64,000 bases of DNA, from positions 53,958 through 117,957 of the forward strand of contig VXCM01002238.1 in NCBI GenBank assembly GCA_014773175.1, in the 5' to 3' direction. The stretch comes from Lucifuga dentata. Taxonomy: Eukaryota; Chordata; Actinopteri; Ophidiiformes; Bythitidae. The position numbers and the translations under genes were made by a program. The notes below the pieces were generated by a model. It did no database searches. It had not been told where the DNA came from and saw nothing but the letters and a program-made list of their open reading frames with translations. Positions 46,456 through 57,531 of the stretch are shown in pieces (positions within the stretch are counted from its first letter, which is position 1; each line of letters opens with the position of its first letter).

Positions 46456-49168
46456 GCTCAATTATTGTTCTTTCCATGAAATACAATAAATTCAAGGACT
46501 AAAACACTGCCCTGAGGAAAATCAAAAACGTTGATGTCAACCCACAGTACAATAAGTTTTGTTCCTCTGTGTGTCAGTCGCTGAATAGCTTAGCGCTGGG
46601 CATGATGCCACTGTCTCTGTCTGGAACAATGCCAGACAGACACATCCCCAATGAGGCAATGCTCAGCACTTTCAGCCTTTTCATCAGGCCCTGACTGTTC
46701 TTCCCTTGGTTTCAATGCGCAATTTAGTGGACGGTTTTAAATCAAATCAGTTCCCTTTAACTTCTTTCATGGCTCTCTGGGAGTATGTAATGGCACTAAA
46801 CTACTTCATGATCTCCTTCCATATGTCATCTTTTTGTAGGGCCATAACACCACTGCTCCCTTTTTTTTCCCCCAGCAGCGAGTATGGTCTCAATTCTGCA
46901 TTGTTAAAGTTCTTCCGTTTCCCTTTTTTCGCTGGCACTTTTGTCCAGAAGACTATGAATATGATTTCTTCCATGCTTATAATGGCATTTCTTTGGTTAA
47001 TTTATGGTAATCTTTGGTAATTACGATTCCCATTTACAGGATATTTTGGATTAAAAACGCACAGATGTACATCATATATTTTGATATGCAATCAGATCTG
47101 ATATCCCCCATGAATCAGGCCAGATTTTTTAAGTATAAAAGTTTTTTTTATTTGCGATCAAACTCAAAAATCAAGTAGTTTTTCTCACTTTCTCACATAT
47201 ATGTATAATGCATGAATCTGACTGATCATGAGGAAACACCACCGGCCCTCGCTGAAGCATGTACCCTGTCAAGTTTACATATTAGCTCTGGGTGGTTAAT
47301 GAGTTAAAGTAGGGTGCAGTGTATGACATTGTGAGACAGGCAGCCAGGAGGAAAGCGGAAATGTGGCAAGCAGCAATTATCGCAGAAATGGGTTCTGGCC
47401 ACTCAACAGCATCAGACACATTAACATATTAGTAATGCAGGGTTACTTCATATCATTCAAGATTGGAAGTGCCTTAAATTATGGTGCTTAAATGGTCTGC
47501 TGGTTCGAGAGGCAATACTGCCTCCCATATGCGTGAGGCATGTGAACCAACAGCTAGCTAAACGCCTTTTTTCAAATCCAGCCCACAGTTGTAATGGTTT
47601 GAAGAGGATGAAAGTAAAAATAAAAACATTAAATAAAAAAAAACACAAACAGCTGTTGTTACTTGTCAAGTTTAATCTTATGCAATGAAATTGTTTGCAG
47701 AAGACAGAATTAGCAAGTTAGCATGTCACTCAAATTACAACATTATCAATAACTATGCAGTAAACTTCCTGATTATTTTGATCAGTGTGTCATCATTTTA
47801 CATGACATTAGTGTCAGGAAAAAATAAAAAATAAAAAACATATTAGTGCCATTCAACATTTTTGCCACTAGGTGGTGCCAAACTTGCAAAGAATATTTAA
47901 AGAAAACGTATCTTCTTATTTATGCACAAACCTGCACAAGTCAAAACAGAGCAATATTAAAAACACTACTTTTAATTTTCTCTGCTATAGATTATCTCAA
48001 TGAGGCCTACATTACTACTAATGATATTTATGAAATCCACCACACTAATTTACAAGGGTCCTACGGATCATGTGCTTTCTGGCTGTTAGACAAAATTTAA
48101 CAACATGAGAGAATTGTGATGAAATCTTTGATTGTTAGTCCAGTGATCCTATTGCAGTATGAGACAGAGCTCCTGTAACTATAGACAAGCTGCAATAAAT
48201 TTCTGAAGTATGCAAAATTTAGGGCCCAAATCTCACGATTTGACTGCTGCTACAACCCACACCATGCAGATGGATGACACGTTGCTGACGTCTGTGTGCT
48301 TCCATAACTTTTTTCTTGTTTTTCGTAGCACACCAGAAATGTATCGCACAATGTGACAGGCGTCAATCTTGACGCCATACGGTCTGACAGAGATACCTGC
48401 GTCGCACAGTGTGGCGAACAGTGCGGCACAGTGAACTCGATTGCTGTTATCGTTGTTTGCAGGAGGCATTTGATGAAAACTGCAGGAAATCCATAAAGCT
48501 GATTAAAAGTCACTTTAGCACTTTGAGCAAATAAAAGAACATGCCAATACTGTCATATTCCAAATCTGTTCCAATGAGTCATTACCAGTATTATGCACAT
48601 ACCGTGCAGCAGAAGAATCCTGATGATTTATTAGCATAATGAAATTACATTAATTGCTGTCATCTGAGACCTTATTTACTCCATTAATTACCTTATTTTA
48701 CCTCATTTAATTATTTATATATTTTTAGATCAGAGGCACATTCACTCATTCTCTCTCATTCCATATGGCGCTTTATGCTGACATCACCCATGTGCTGTTG
48801 TGCAGTTGCACAATGGTTGCCACTGCAGAATTGGTATGCAGGACTCTCGCTTGGAGTGATGACCATCTGCTTCAGTTGTTGATTACACCAAACTGGTTCA
48901 GATAATGCAGAATAGAATTGCAGGCTGAGATGTCGAGATAGACCTGATCGCTGAATCCCTGAACCAGGAATAACTGCAGTAGGATTGTTTCTTATCTTGC
49001 TAGTTGTTACATATAGGAGACACGATCATTCCAGTCTGCTGGAAGCAGATAGGAGCCTGTTCTTTTCAAGTGCAATATGCATGACATGCTCAGAGTATGA
49101 ATATGGATGATTCAACAGCAATGCTGGCATGTAATTGGGTGCATGCTCAGTCTTCGATGGTACTTTTA
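46456..49168. other. Unassigned DNA
   Basis: No gene is visible. The segment 48560-48790 is a repeat-free stretch with many ATTA/TAAT cores and could be non-coding regulatory DNA. Frames at 46706-47020 and 48233-48513 have no recognised domain. Confidence 0.4.
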
Positions 49169-49208
49169 CTGATTTTTTTTTTTTTTTTNCTGATTTTTTT
49201 TTTTTTTT
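49169..49208 (+). repeat. Poly(T) duplicated around N at 49189
   Basis: CTGA followed by a T run lies on both sides of one N. Same assembly signature. A frame through it is poly-Phe read from the T run. Confidence 0.75.
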
Positions 49209-49757
49209 GTATATCAATGGTGAGTTTATCTGAACCAAATTCAAAAGAATCATCCAATGAACTGTCAAGTTCCATTGACATTCTTATCGTGATGCTTTGA
49301 AAAGGGAAGAGAAAATCTGCTAAAAAGGCCTTTGCAAAGCTTCTCAGAGGTGGATATTTAGATAGTAAAATGTTATGTTGAAATTTTATTTGTTGACAAG
49401 GTTGCATTACGTTCTCATAGAAGGCCCTGTGAGACTGAAAATTAATTACTATTTGAAGAGTTTCCTGTCAGTGCAATGGAGAGATTGTTCCTATGACCCA
49501 TATGAGACATAAATTTGATTTTTGAGGAAAGAATCATTTAAATTGATAATTTAAAATATTCACTGAATTCCCCAAATCCCTGTACAATATACTGTGTACT
49601 GTACACAATTAAACAGTTACAAAATATATCTGTATGTAGAACTCACAAAACTGTGGTAGCTGCTGTCATTCTAGGGAAATTCAGTTTGAACTAGGATGCT
49701 CAGAACTCTTACCTCTGTCAATCTTTTGCTGTCATTACCTTGAAATCAAATGTATAC

Positions 49758-50740
49758 TTGCATTGTGTCTTTGTGGACTTAGAGAAAGCATATGACAGCA
49801 TGCCGAGTTGTATGAGGAAGTTGGGAGTAGCAGAGAAGTATGTAAGAGGTACGAGGGTAGTGCAAAAATAGTGAGGTGTACGGTAGGAACAAAAGATGGG
49901 TTCAAGATGGAGGTGGGATTACATCAAGGATCGGTTCTGAGCCCCTTCTTGTTTGTAATGGTGATGGACAGACAATCTGTCAACCAATGGACTATGATGT
50001 TCGCGGATGACATTGTGATCTGTAGTGAGAGTAGGGTGCAGGTGGAGGAGAGCCTGGAGAGGTGGAGGCATGCACTGGAGAGAAGAGGAATGAAAGTCAG
50101 GAGTAAAATGGAATATATATACACATACATATATATGCGAGAGGGAGTACAGCAGAGTGGTGAGGATGCAAGGTAAAGGGGGTGAGTTTAAATATTTGGG
50201 GTCAACTGTTCAAAGTAACGGGGAGTGGAGTGTGATGGGAGGGTGGAGTGGGGTGGACAGATGGGTACCAGCAAGAATGAAAGAGAAGGTTTACAGGACG
50301 GTAATGAGACCAACTATGGGTTGGAGGTGGTGGCAATGATGAAAAGAAAGGAGGCGGAGCTAGAGGTGGCAGAATTGAAAATGCTAAGATTTTTGTTGGG
50401 AGTGAGGAGGATGAACAAGATCAAGAATGAGTATATTAGAGGGACACTCAGGTTAGATGGTTTGGAGACAAAGCGAGAGAAGAGTGATTGAGATGGTTTG
50501 GACATGTGCAAAGGAGGGATGTGGTGTATATCAGGAGAAGGATGATGAAGTTGGAGCTGCCAGGCAAGAGAAAAAATAGAGGAAGGCCAAAGAGGAGGTT
50601 TCTAGATGTGGTGAGAGAGGACATGCAGGTGGTTGGTGTGACAGAGGAAGATGCAGAGGACAAGGACAGACAGAAACAGATGATCTGCTGTGGCTAACCC
50701 TAACAGGAGCAGCTGGAGGAAGAAGAAGAAGAAGAGCTTG
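49758..50740 (+). pseudogene. LINE reverse transcriptase, C-terminal half, (GAA)n tail
   Basis: Broken coding remains of a non-LTR retrotransposon. FVDLEKAYDSMP (49770-49805) and MFADDIVICSES (49997-50032) are reverse-transcriptase motifs; FADD is the catalytic pair. Downstream are FKYLGSTVQSNGEW (about 50188) and the C-terminal FGHVQRRD with a GRPKRRFLDVVREDM block (50491-50634). Several frameshifts and an internal (ATAC)n-like patch break the frame. The element ends in (GAA)n at about 50720-50737, typical of RTE-like tails. Confidence 0.85.
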
Positions 50741-51328
50741 AAATCAAATATGTAAAAAAGATTCATTATACAAATTCAATGTACAGAGGCATCATCTTTT
50801 TTCTGGATCTATTGAAACTATGTCAAAACGTCCATACAACAAAATCATCTTAGCTTTAGTAGTTGCTAGAAATTATGTTTCTAGCCTTATTTGTTACTAT
50901 TTGCATACAACAACTGTTGCAGATGGAAGTTAATAATCGTGAGAGACTTTTGATGAAAACAGTCCAAAGTGGTGGTCTTAGATTGCACCGACAAATCCAC
51001 TAATAGGAAATGGAATGGTTTGTTTACTCAATAAGAATAATGAAACACCTGAGAAGCTTAGCTAGCGCAACACTCAAGGACTCACTTAGGGGTTAGGGTT
51101 AGGGCTAACCTTAACCCTTGACCCTACATCCTGGGATGCAACAATACAGTATATTTAATTCAGGATAAATATCTGGATCTGGGCTAAATTTCACCTGTTA
51201 ATAGTTCATCTTAGAATGCATATGCCTGAATTCTTTTAAGATCGGGTCTCACTTTTTTCGAGAAATGGGTAAAGATGTCCACAAATGCCCTATATCTCAA
51301 AATTAAAGTCAGTTAAAAAAAAATAAAA
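50741..51328. other. Unassigned DNA with telomere-like strings
   Basis: Nothing recognised except GGGGTTAGGGTTAGGG followed by CTAACCTTAACCC (about 51088-51118), a short facing pair of telomere-type repeats. Confidence 0.4.
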
Positions 51329-51382
51329 AAATGGACCACAGGTCTGAAAATGTTGTTACACTCATTCGCTGTCAGGTCATCA
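51329..51382 (+). repeat. Left arm of 54-bp inverted repeat pair
   Basis: These 54 bases, beginning AAATGGACCACAGGTCTG, recur exactly on the opposite strand at 52950-53003. Both arms lie next to A-rich tracts. Confidence 0.85.
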
Positions 51383-52379
51383 ACTCTTGAGTGACCCACA
51401 TATCTACAAAATGTCATCAACATCTGAATCAAAGAGACAGACCGTAAGATATGAAAATATAAACTCATGACAGAGGTAATATTTATGTCTATAATTCTCT
51501 CAAACAGTAAGAGTTGTTCGAGGGCCATTTAGATTAGATTTTTCCTATCTTGTTCTTCTCTAACAGCCACATTCTCTGCTCAGGTTGCAACTATTTAAAC
51601 TGTTGTAGATTTTCAAATTAGAATACGAGAGGAGGCATATCAGAAACATACTACCAAAAATAGAATTGCACTTCCCTCGTTTATTTTGTAAAGGTCATTT
51701 GTACAAGTAGAGCTCTTCGGGTGATCAGGCTAGCCACGTGTACAGCTTTAAAATAATTACTGTTCAATGTTGTCTTGAGTCAAGTGAAGTTCTGTGGAGC
51801 AGGGCCAAGAACAAAAGATGACTTTTTAATCTCTCAAAACATCAGCTGGTTTCATATTTTTAGCATTGATGTTAGCAAGAAATTCACAGGATAAAAAGCT
51901 ATGTTGCTATGGTGAATGTCAACAATCCAAATCAGCGGTTACATCATATCAAACAATTTTAAAAGGAAGTATCTCCAGAATTAATTTTGAAAATATTCAC
52001 TAACTAGCTTATTAAAAGCAGAAAAAAAGAAACAAAGTAAATAGCTTAAAGGTAGAGTACATTTTGTGTCTACACAACTAAGCAGAAACGTTTGTGATTA
52101 TACTGTACATGGGGAATAAGGAATAAATCATTTGCTGCTCTGTATAAACATATTTCCCTGTATGTTTCCGCCAAATGGACGTGATGATGTTTAGGTTCGC
52201 CTTTATGACCAGAAGGCAGGTGCTTTATTTATTATCTTTTAATGGATGTGAACATTTGTTTAACTCTCATTTCAGCCTTTGCAAGAACATTATTAAGCGC
52301 AGATGAAATAAATTTCTATTATTATTTGAGTGTGGAGGTTATTAAAAATACTGAATTGTGTTGGTTGTCTGTTTTCTGA
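51383..52379. other. Unassigned DNA
   Basis: AT-rich, no recognised feature. Confidence 0.4.
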
Positions 52380-52800
52380 GCAGTAACCCAGAATGGGATC
52401 ACAGATACAACACGGCTGAAATAGGTTTCCTCTACAGGGTGTCAGGATTCACCCTTAGGGACAGGTTAAAGAGTTCAGACATCAAGAGGAGCTCGGAGCA
52501 GAACAAATGCGTATTTGTGTTGAAAGAAGCCAGCTGAGATGGTTTGGGTTTCTAATCAGGATGTCTCCTGGACGTCTCCTTGGGGAGGAATCCTAGGCAC
52601 ATCCAACTGGGTGGAGACCACAAGGCAGACCCAGGATGCACTGGAGGAATTATATATATCCCATCTAGCCTGTGAATGTTTTGGCAACCCCCAGGAAGAG
52701 CTGGAGGACATGACACAAGAGAGGAACATCTGAGCTGCTTTTCCTGCTGCCTCCATGAGCCAGAGTCAGATAAGCAGTGGAAAGGATGGATGGATGGGTT
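52380..52800 (+). mobile_element. RTE-type LINE 3' region (Rex3-like), (GGAT)n end
   Basis: The block order is that of the 3' coding end and tail of fish RTE-type elements such as Rex3: GAAATAGGTTTCCTCTACAG, AGAGGAGCTCGGAGCAGAAC, GCCAGCTGAGATGGTTTGG, CAGGATGTCTCCTGGACG, AGACCCAGGATGCACTGG, GAAGAGCTGGAGG, then a GGATGGATGGATGG tail at about 52783-52798. One 64-codon open piece remains (52539-52733). The copy is 5'-truncated. The Rex3 label is from memory of the family and is less sure than the class. Confidence 0.75.
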
Positions 52801-52911
52801 GTCTGTGTACTAGCCATGGGTAAACCAATTGTATGCCTGAGAAAAACTGAGGGCGCTTAGTGTCTTGATAACCTCCAGTATATTTGTTTCTGGCACCAAA
52901 ATATATGTTAA

Positions 52912-52939
52912 AAAAAAAAAAAAGNAAAAAAAAAAAAAA
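52912..52939. repeat. Poly(A) with N at 52925
   Basis: Two A runs joined by AAAGN; an assembly join in a homopolymer. Confidence 0.8.
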
Positions 52940-52949
52940 GGAGGGGGGG

Positions 52950-53003
52950 TGATGACCTGACAGCGAATGAGTGTAACAACATTTTCAGACCTGTGGTCCA
53001 TTT
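52950..53003 (-). repeat. Right arm of 54-bp inverted repeat pair
   Basis: Exact inverse of 51329-51382. The flanking sequences of the two arms differ, so the arms may be two insertions of one repeat in opposite directions. Confidence 0.85.
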
Positions 53004-53165
53004 GCTGTGGTCCAAATCAGGGACTAAACTGTTACAATGTGACATTTACCACTTGGTTTGATTTGGTTTCACACAGGAAATCATCCGATCAAACCAAAAT
53101 GTAGCAGCCAAAGTCGTGAAAACACTCTCGCTGTTCATTGGCCAGAAATATTTGGATGTTGGAAG

Positions 53166-53196
<31 letters not shown>

Positions 53197-53385
53197 AAAC
53201 AGGAAAAAGTTTATTGTGCTGGGAAAACTAAATAACATGGAACAAAGACAGAATCAGGATACTTTCCTAGTCATAGTTTGGGTCTTAAACCAAGAAAATT
53301 ATGACAGCAGAATGCTGAATTCTATTTCAACAGTGTCTGGAAACGTGAAGTTGACTTCAGACAGTTTAAAGGAGCACATATTGAG
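53004..53385. other. Unassigned DNA
   Basis: Nothing recognised; a poly(A) run at about 53165-53192. Confidence 0.4.
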
Positions 53386-53690
53386 CACATCCATCCATTA
53401 CCTATACCTGGTTATCCTAATCAGAGTCGTGGGGGGCTGGAGCCTATCCCAGCAGTCAATGGACGAGAGGCAGGGTACACCTGGACAGGATGCCAGCCTA
53501 TCACAGGGCTGATACATAGAGACACACAAACTCATTCACACAAACTCATTCACACCTACAGGCAATTTAGAGTACCTGGAGGAAACCCACGCAGAGAACA
53601 TGCAAACTCCACACAGAAAGGACCCAGTCAGATTCAAACCCAGAATCTTCAAACTGTGCTACCAAGACAATACTACAGTAACAAGTTTCA
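53386..53690 (-). repeat. Widespread teleost repeat, possibly tRNA-related
   Basis: Contains CATCCATCCATTACCTATAC, GGGGGCTGGAGCCTATCCCA, GAACATGCAAACTCCACACA and CAGATTCAAACCCAGAATC in order, a sequence very common in fish genomes. The last block is the inverse of a GGTTCGAATC-like B box, which suggests a tRNA-related unit read on the minus strand. No gene is present. Confidence 0.6.
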
Positions 53691-54799
53691 TTTCTCTTCA
53701 ACAAATGGAACAAGTTGGCAACTTGAAATACAGAAACCTAAGGTAACTACTTCACATAATCATCATTATAATACTGTCAAACAGTTTACTCCAGCTTTAT
53801 GTTCTTCTCTACATTTTGATTATGTATGATAAAGGGAATTTCATCACTCATTATTACTGTTACGTTCCATAAAATGTAATCATTGCAACGTAATTAGGTG
53901 TCATAATTACAATGAATATATGGCTTTTTAGTGACAGTTCAAATGACATTCTTCTGTTTTTTATTTGGTCTATCATTACACTGAAGCCTGTTTAAAAATA
54001 GATAAAGGAAATAGGTAAGAAAGGATTGTAGCTAATTATGAAATGCAGCAGAGGCTCTACAGTGAATGGTTCTGCTCAGTGGAGTTCATCCAATTAAAGT
54101 CCTGTCCGTTTGACTTGTTTACTGCTATTCCTGCGAGTTGCTGGGAATCTGATGCTGATAAGGTCTGCAGAAAGGTTGAAGTTATAGAAAGAGTAGTCCT
54201 ACCTATATGCTATGCTGTTTCTTTTACAGTACAAATGCCAAACTGCTGCTGGAGCCATTAATTCAGTGCTGGCTGTTTCACTTGATCTGTGTCAGAGTTA
54301 CATGCAAGTATGGCTTCTAAAATAGTGTTGACAGGTGGGAATATAAAAAAAAAAAAATGAAAAGACAAGTTTGANAAAAAAAAAAAAAAAAAAAAAAGTC
54401 CTGGATTCATGTTGTTTTGGAGCCTATACTGTTTGAATATTTTCCCTGCTGGTTTCTGGGTAATTTTTTCTTCTCATTACTTTCACACATCCTTACACTG
54501 TAAATCATTCATCCACTGATTCACACTGTATGACGTTATTCCCTCTGCTCCGTCTTTGATAGCAGCAGAGGCTGATGACCATGCAGAACACAGAGCGCAC
54601 TATATAGCACATGAACACTGCCATTGCCAGATTTTTTTAAACATTTATTTAACTAGAAAGATACTCATTATAAAGCATACCTCCATCAGGGTTGATCATT
54701 TGTTATAAAATATAGTTGTAAAAAATTTTTTTTTTTTAGTGNCCTCCATCAGGGTTGATCATTTGTTATAAAATATAGTTGTAAAAAATTTTTTTTTTT
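53691..54799. other. Unassigned DNA
   Basis: AT-rich, nothing recognised. An N in poly(A) lies at 54375 and the duplication at 54680-54804 is listed separately. Confidence 0.4.
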
Positions 54800-54804
54800 T
54801 AGTG
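54680..54804 (+). repeat. Assembly duplication around N at 54742
   Basis: The 62 bases at 54680-54741 recur exactly at 54743-54804. Confidence 0.85.
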
Positions 54805-54905
54805 CCCACACTCCTGTAGTAACTACAAGGATGGGGAGAACATGGATTGGAAACTCACAGAACGAACTAATGATGGGTTCAAACCCAAAAAAGCATCATC
54901 ATCCT
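54805..54905 (-). repeat. Fragment of the 53.4-kb teleost repeat
   Basis: GGGGAGAACATGGATTGG and GATGGGTTCAAACCC echo the end of the repeat at 53386-53690. Short and diverged. Confidence 0.35.
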
Positions 54906-55901
54906 GCCCTAAAGAGAAGAAGAGAATTTGATATCATCAGAATAGGACTTAACTTCTTTATTTGTTATAAGAAAGAGTAGGTTTTAAAATGTATACAGAT
55001 CAAGATACATGCAATTGTTGACAGGCTGTTATGTTGATTGTTTTTCTTTCTTTTTGAGATTGGTGTATTACGTTTAAAGACTGACAAAAATATTGAAAAC
55101 TGCTCAATGTAATGAATTATCTTTTTTAAAAAAATCCTACATCTATACCTGGATCTGAATCAGCACCAAAACTGAGTTTCTTCCCTGGGCCATGCCTCAC
55201 CCCTCCACCAAAAATAGTTTAAGAACTTTTTCGGCAATCCTGCTTAAAAACAATCAATCCTACAGATGCAAATGAAAATACAGCAGAGATCCGTGCTAAC
55301 CTTTTTTCTCGCAATATTTAATGAATGAATGGCACTTTGTAATTACTTAAATTACTCTTTCTATGTTTTGCTGGTCGTTAATAGTCGTGAGGTGTAAGAT
55401 CACAGCAATGTTCTGATGTGTTTCAAGTTTCTGCACAAAGCCCTGCGCTTTAACTGACAGTTTTTAAAGTCACCTGTTGCTTTAAGTATCTGTTGTTAGA
55501 GGAAACTGTCCTTAAGGGTGGTAACTAATCTCTTGTAGCTCTATTAGATATTATAATTAGGATAGTGGTTCTGCTTGATGGACCACTGAGCTTTAGTTGT
55601 TCCGCGTTGCCTTTATAGCACTCATTGATGCATAGCTAAAAAAGAAGCAGACAAATGATGCCAAGCCTTTTTAATTAACTCACAGGGCTGGGTCTCTGTT
55701 CTATTATTACCACACAAGGGAAGAGTGGAATGAGGAAAGCAATACAAACATCCCTCTGATATCGTTTATGGCACCTTTCATTTCTTTCCTCATGCCTCCT
55801 TCAGCGTCACCTAGAGAAACACACTGACAGATGCTCTGACAGCAGTTCTCAACATGTTCTCTCTTTGTGGAAATTTATAGCCGCTGATGTGTGTTTAGGA
55901 A
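54906..55901. other. Unassigned DNA
   Basis: No gene is visible. The segment 55310-55700 is repeat-free with several TAATTA-type cores (for example TTTAATTAACTC near 55671); it may be regulatory, which cannot be tested here. Confidence 0.35.
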
Positions 55902-55913
55902 GGGGGGGGGGGN

Positions 55914-55953
<40 letters not shown>
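55902..55953. repeat. Poly(G)-N-poly(A) tract
   Basis: A G run, one N at 55913, then about forty A. An abrupt change of homopolymer at an N, like the one at 4065. Confidence 0.8.
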
Positions 55954-55957
<4 letters not shown>

Positions 55958-56509
55958 ACATGAGGCCAGTCACCTCCCTAAAGCTTAGCTTCCCAGTCTT
56001 TAGAAGAGATAAGGGTGAGTGCCAGGGCTCTGCTGGCCCATATGCTTTCTCCCCCGTCTCCCTGATGTGTTTATCAGGTGCTGTCGTGGAGCAAAACTCC
56101 AAATCAATAAAGCAATTAGTACATCCCAGTCCCCAACTCACCAGTGAAGATTTATTGGTTGCGACAGCAGCAGGGGCACACAGGGACCTCATCATTTCTA
56201 CATGGCTGGGTGCTGTCTTCCCATATCCCACGCCAACGCGTGATCCTGATACATGCATGACACAGCTATGCTAACTGAGGGATATCGGGTTGTGTTGAGG
56301 TCTCTTCCATTTTGCTTGTGTATGTGTGTGTGTGTGGTGTACTGTTGAGTGATCAGAGGGAGACAAAGAGCATGCATACTTCTTTCCCTGGCTTGTGCTG
56401 AAGTTATGGGAGACCTTTCCTGGCCTTCCGTGTGTGTGTATTGGGGGGTGNGGGGGGGATGGTTAAGGAAACACAACGCACTGATGTTAGAGCATAGTGG
56501 ACTGCACAC
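55954..56509. other. Unassigned DNA
   Basis: GC-richer; frames open on both strands (55956-56274) without a recognised domain. A (TG)n-like run lies at about 56323-56336, and an N in a G-rich run at 56451. Confidence 0.35.
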
Positions 56510-56635
56510 AAATGGTGTCTCAGCCATGGCCTCTTTCACACTCCTCTTAAACCATCTGTCTAAATCTGGACGTTCTTTGCTCTCCTGTGCTGTGCCATCA
56601 TCTGTCGAGGCATTATTTGGTCTCGGGATATCCAG
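56510..56635 (-). pseudogene. Possible Penelope-like protein fragment
   Basis: The minus strand reads SKERPDLDRWFKRSVKEAMA. The segment D-R-W-F-x-R-x-V-K-E-A is a conserved string near the end of Penelope-like proteins of fish, just after the GIY-YIG endonuclease. The rest of the frame is not recognisable, so the call rests on about 20 residues. Confidence 0.35.
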
Positions 56636-56699
56636 CATATATAGCGTCTACAAGGCCATTAGATTCCCGATGTCTCTCTGACTGTTTGTCTTCTGTCCC

Positions 56700-57262
56700 G
56701 GTCGTTTAGCTTTGATGGATGCCCTGATTTTGGCAGCTGCCGTGCACTTTCCACTTCTTACTGATGGACTTAACGGTGCTTCCAGGTATATTCAAAGCCT
56801 TTACGAAGCTTTCTATATCCATAACCTGATGTGTGTCCTTCCACAACTTTATCACAGACTTGTTTTGGAAGGTCTGAACTCATGCTGCCATCTTTGTGGC
56901 TGACTTCACTTGCAATCTGAAGGATCACAGCAAACAGCTGCTTTTATTTAAAGTCTCAAGTTAATCACAGTGATTCCAAACAGGTGTTACACAATTAAGT
57001 TATGTGAGCTAGAAGGCAATTTAAAGGCAGGAGGTTATTCCTGGGATACTTTAAGTGACACTATATTAAGTGTGTATTTATCAAACCTAGATTTCACAGT
57101 TGTTTACTTTTAATACAAGAAACATTTTAGAACTAATATTTCATTTTAAAGCTGTTAAGTACTCTTCAGATTAGTAGAAAAAAATAGGGATTTGTTGCAT
57201 TTTAATTCTAGGGTTTAGTTTAAAATGCCAAAATCTTAAATGGGGGTGTACTTATTTTCTAT
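56700..57262 (-). pseudogene. Tc1-like element 5' part with HTH remnant
   Basis: On the minus strand the open stretch from 56783 reads GSTVKSISKKWKVHGSC, the recognition-helix region of the N-terminal DNA-binding domain of Tc1 transposases, ending at a stop (56706-56708). Upstream in a shifted frame is YGYRKLS, part of the same domain. The outer edge near 57240-57258 (TGGGGGTGTACTTATTTTC) looks like a Tc1 terminus. The catalytic domain is absent. Confidence 0.7.
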
Positions 57263-57297
57263 CCACTCATCCACATCCCATAATGGATGGGATCGTA

Positions 57298-57368
57298 GCA
57301 TTGATGGAGTGTGCCAGCCTTTTGGAAATAAATGACAGTACCTGTTCAAACAGTTAGAACTGTCATTT
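57298..57368 (+). mobile_element. Penelope-like terminal fragment
   Basis: TTGATGGAGTGTGCCAGCC and TTTTGGAAATAAATGACAGT followed by ACCTGTTC parallel TTGATGGGCGTACTCCC, TTTTGGGAATAAATG and ATCTGTTC at 44186-44231. Confidence 0.4.
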
Positions 57369-57531
57369 GAACAACAGCAGTAGCCATGGTAGCCAAGGGT
57401 GGCTATGCCCACCCCGGCCACCCCTTGGGGCACCACTACTTTCATGCTCAATAGCTCTGACATCATTTTGAATGTGTTTGTTGTGTTATAACAAGTCATA
57501 TGTTGATCTCTACATTGTGCCCCTATATTAA

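Noticed and set aside
53386..53690. tRNA gene
   Set aside because: There is a B-box-like string in reverse, but no cloverleaf or A box in the right place; it is part of a common dispersed repeat.
56198..56681. Frames of 146 and 110 codons on opposite strands
   Set aside because: They cross an N in a G-rich run and a (TG)n tract. Only the short DRWFKRSVKEA part is meaningful, and it is listed as a retroelement scrap.
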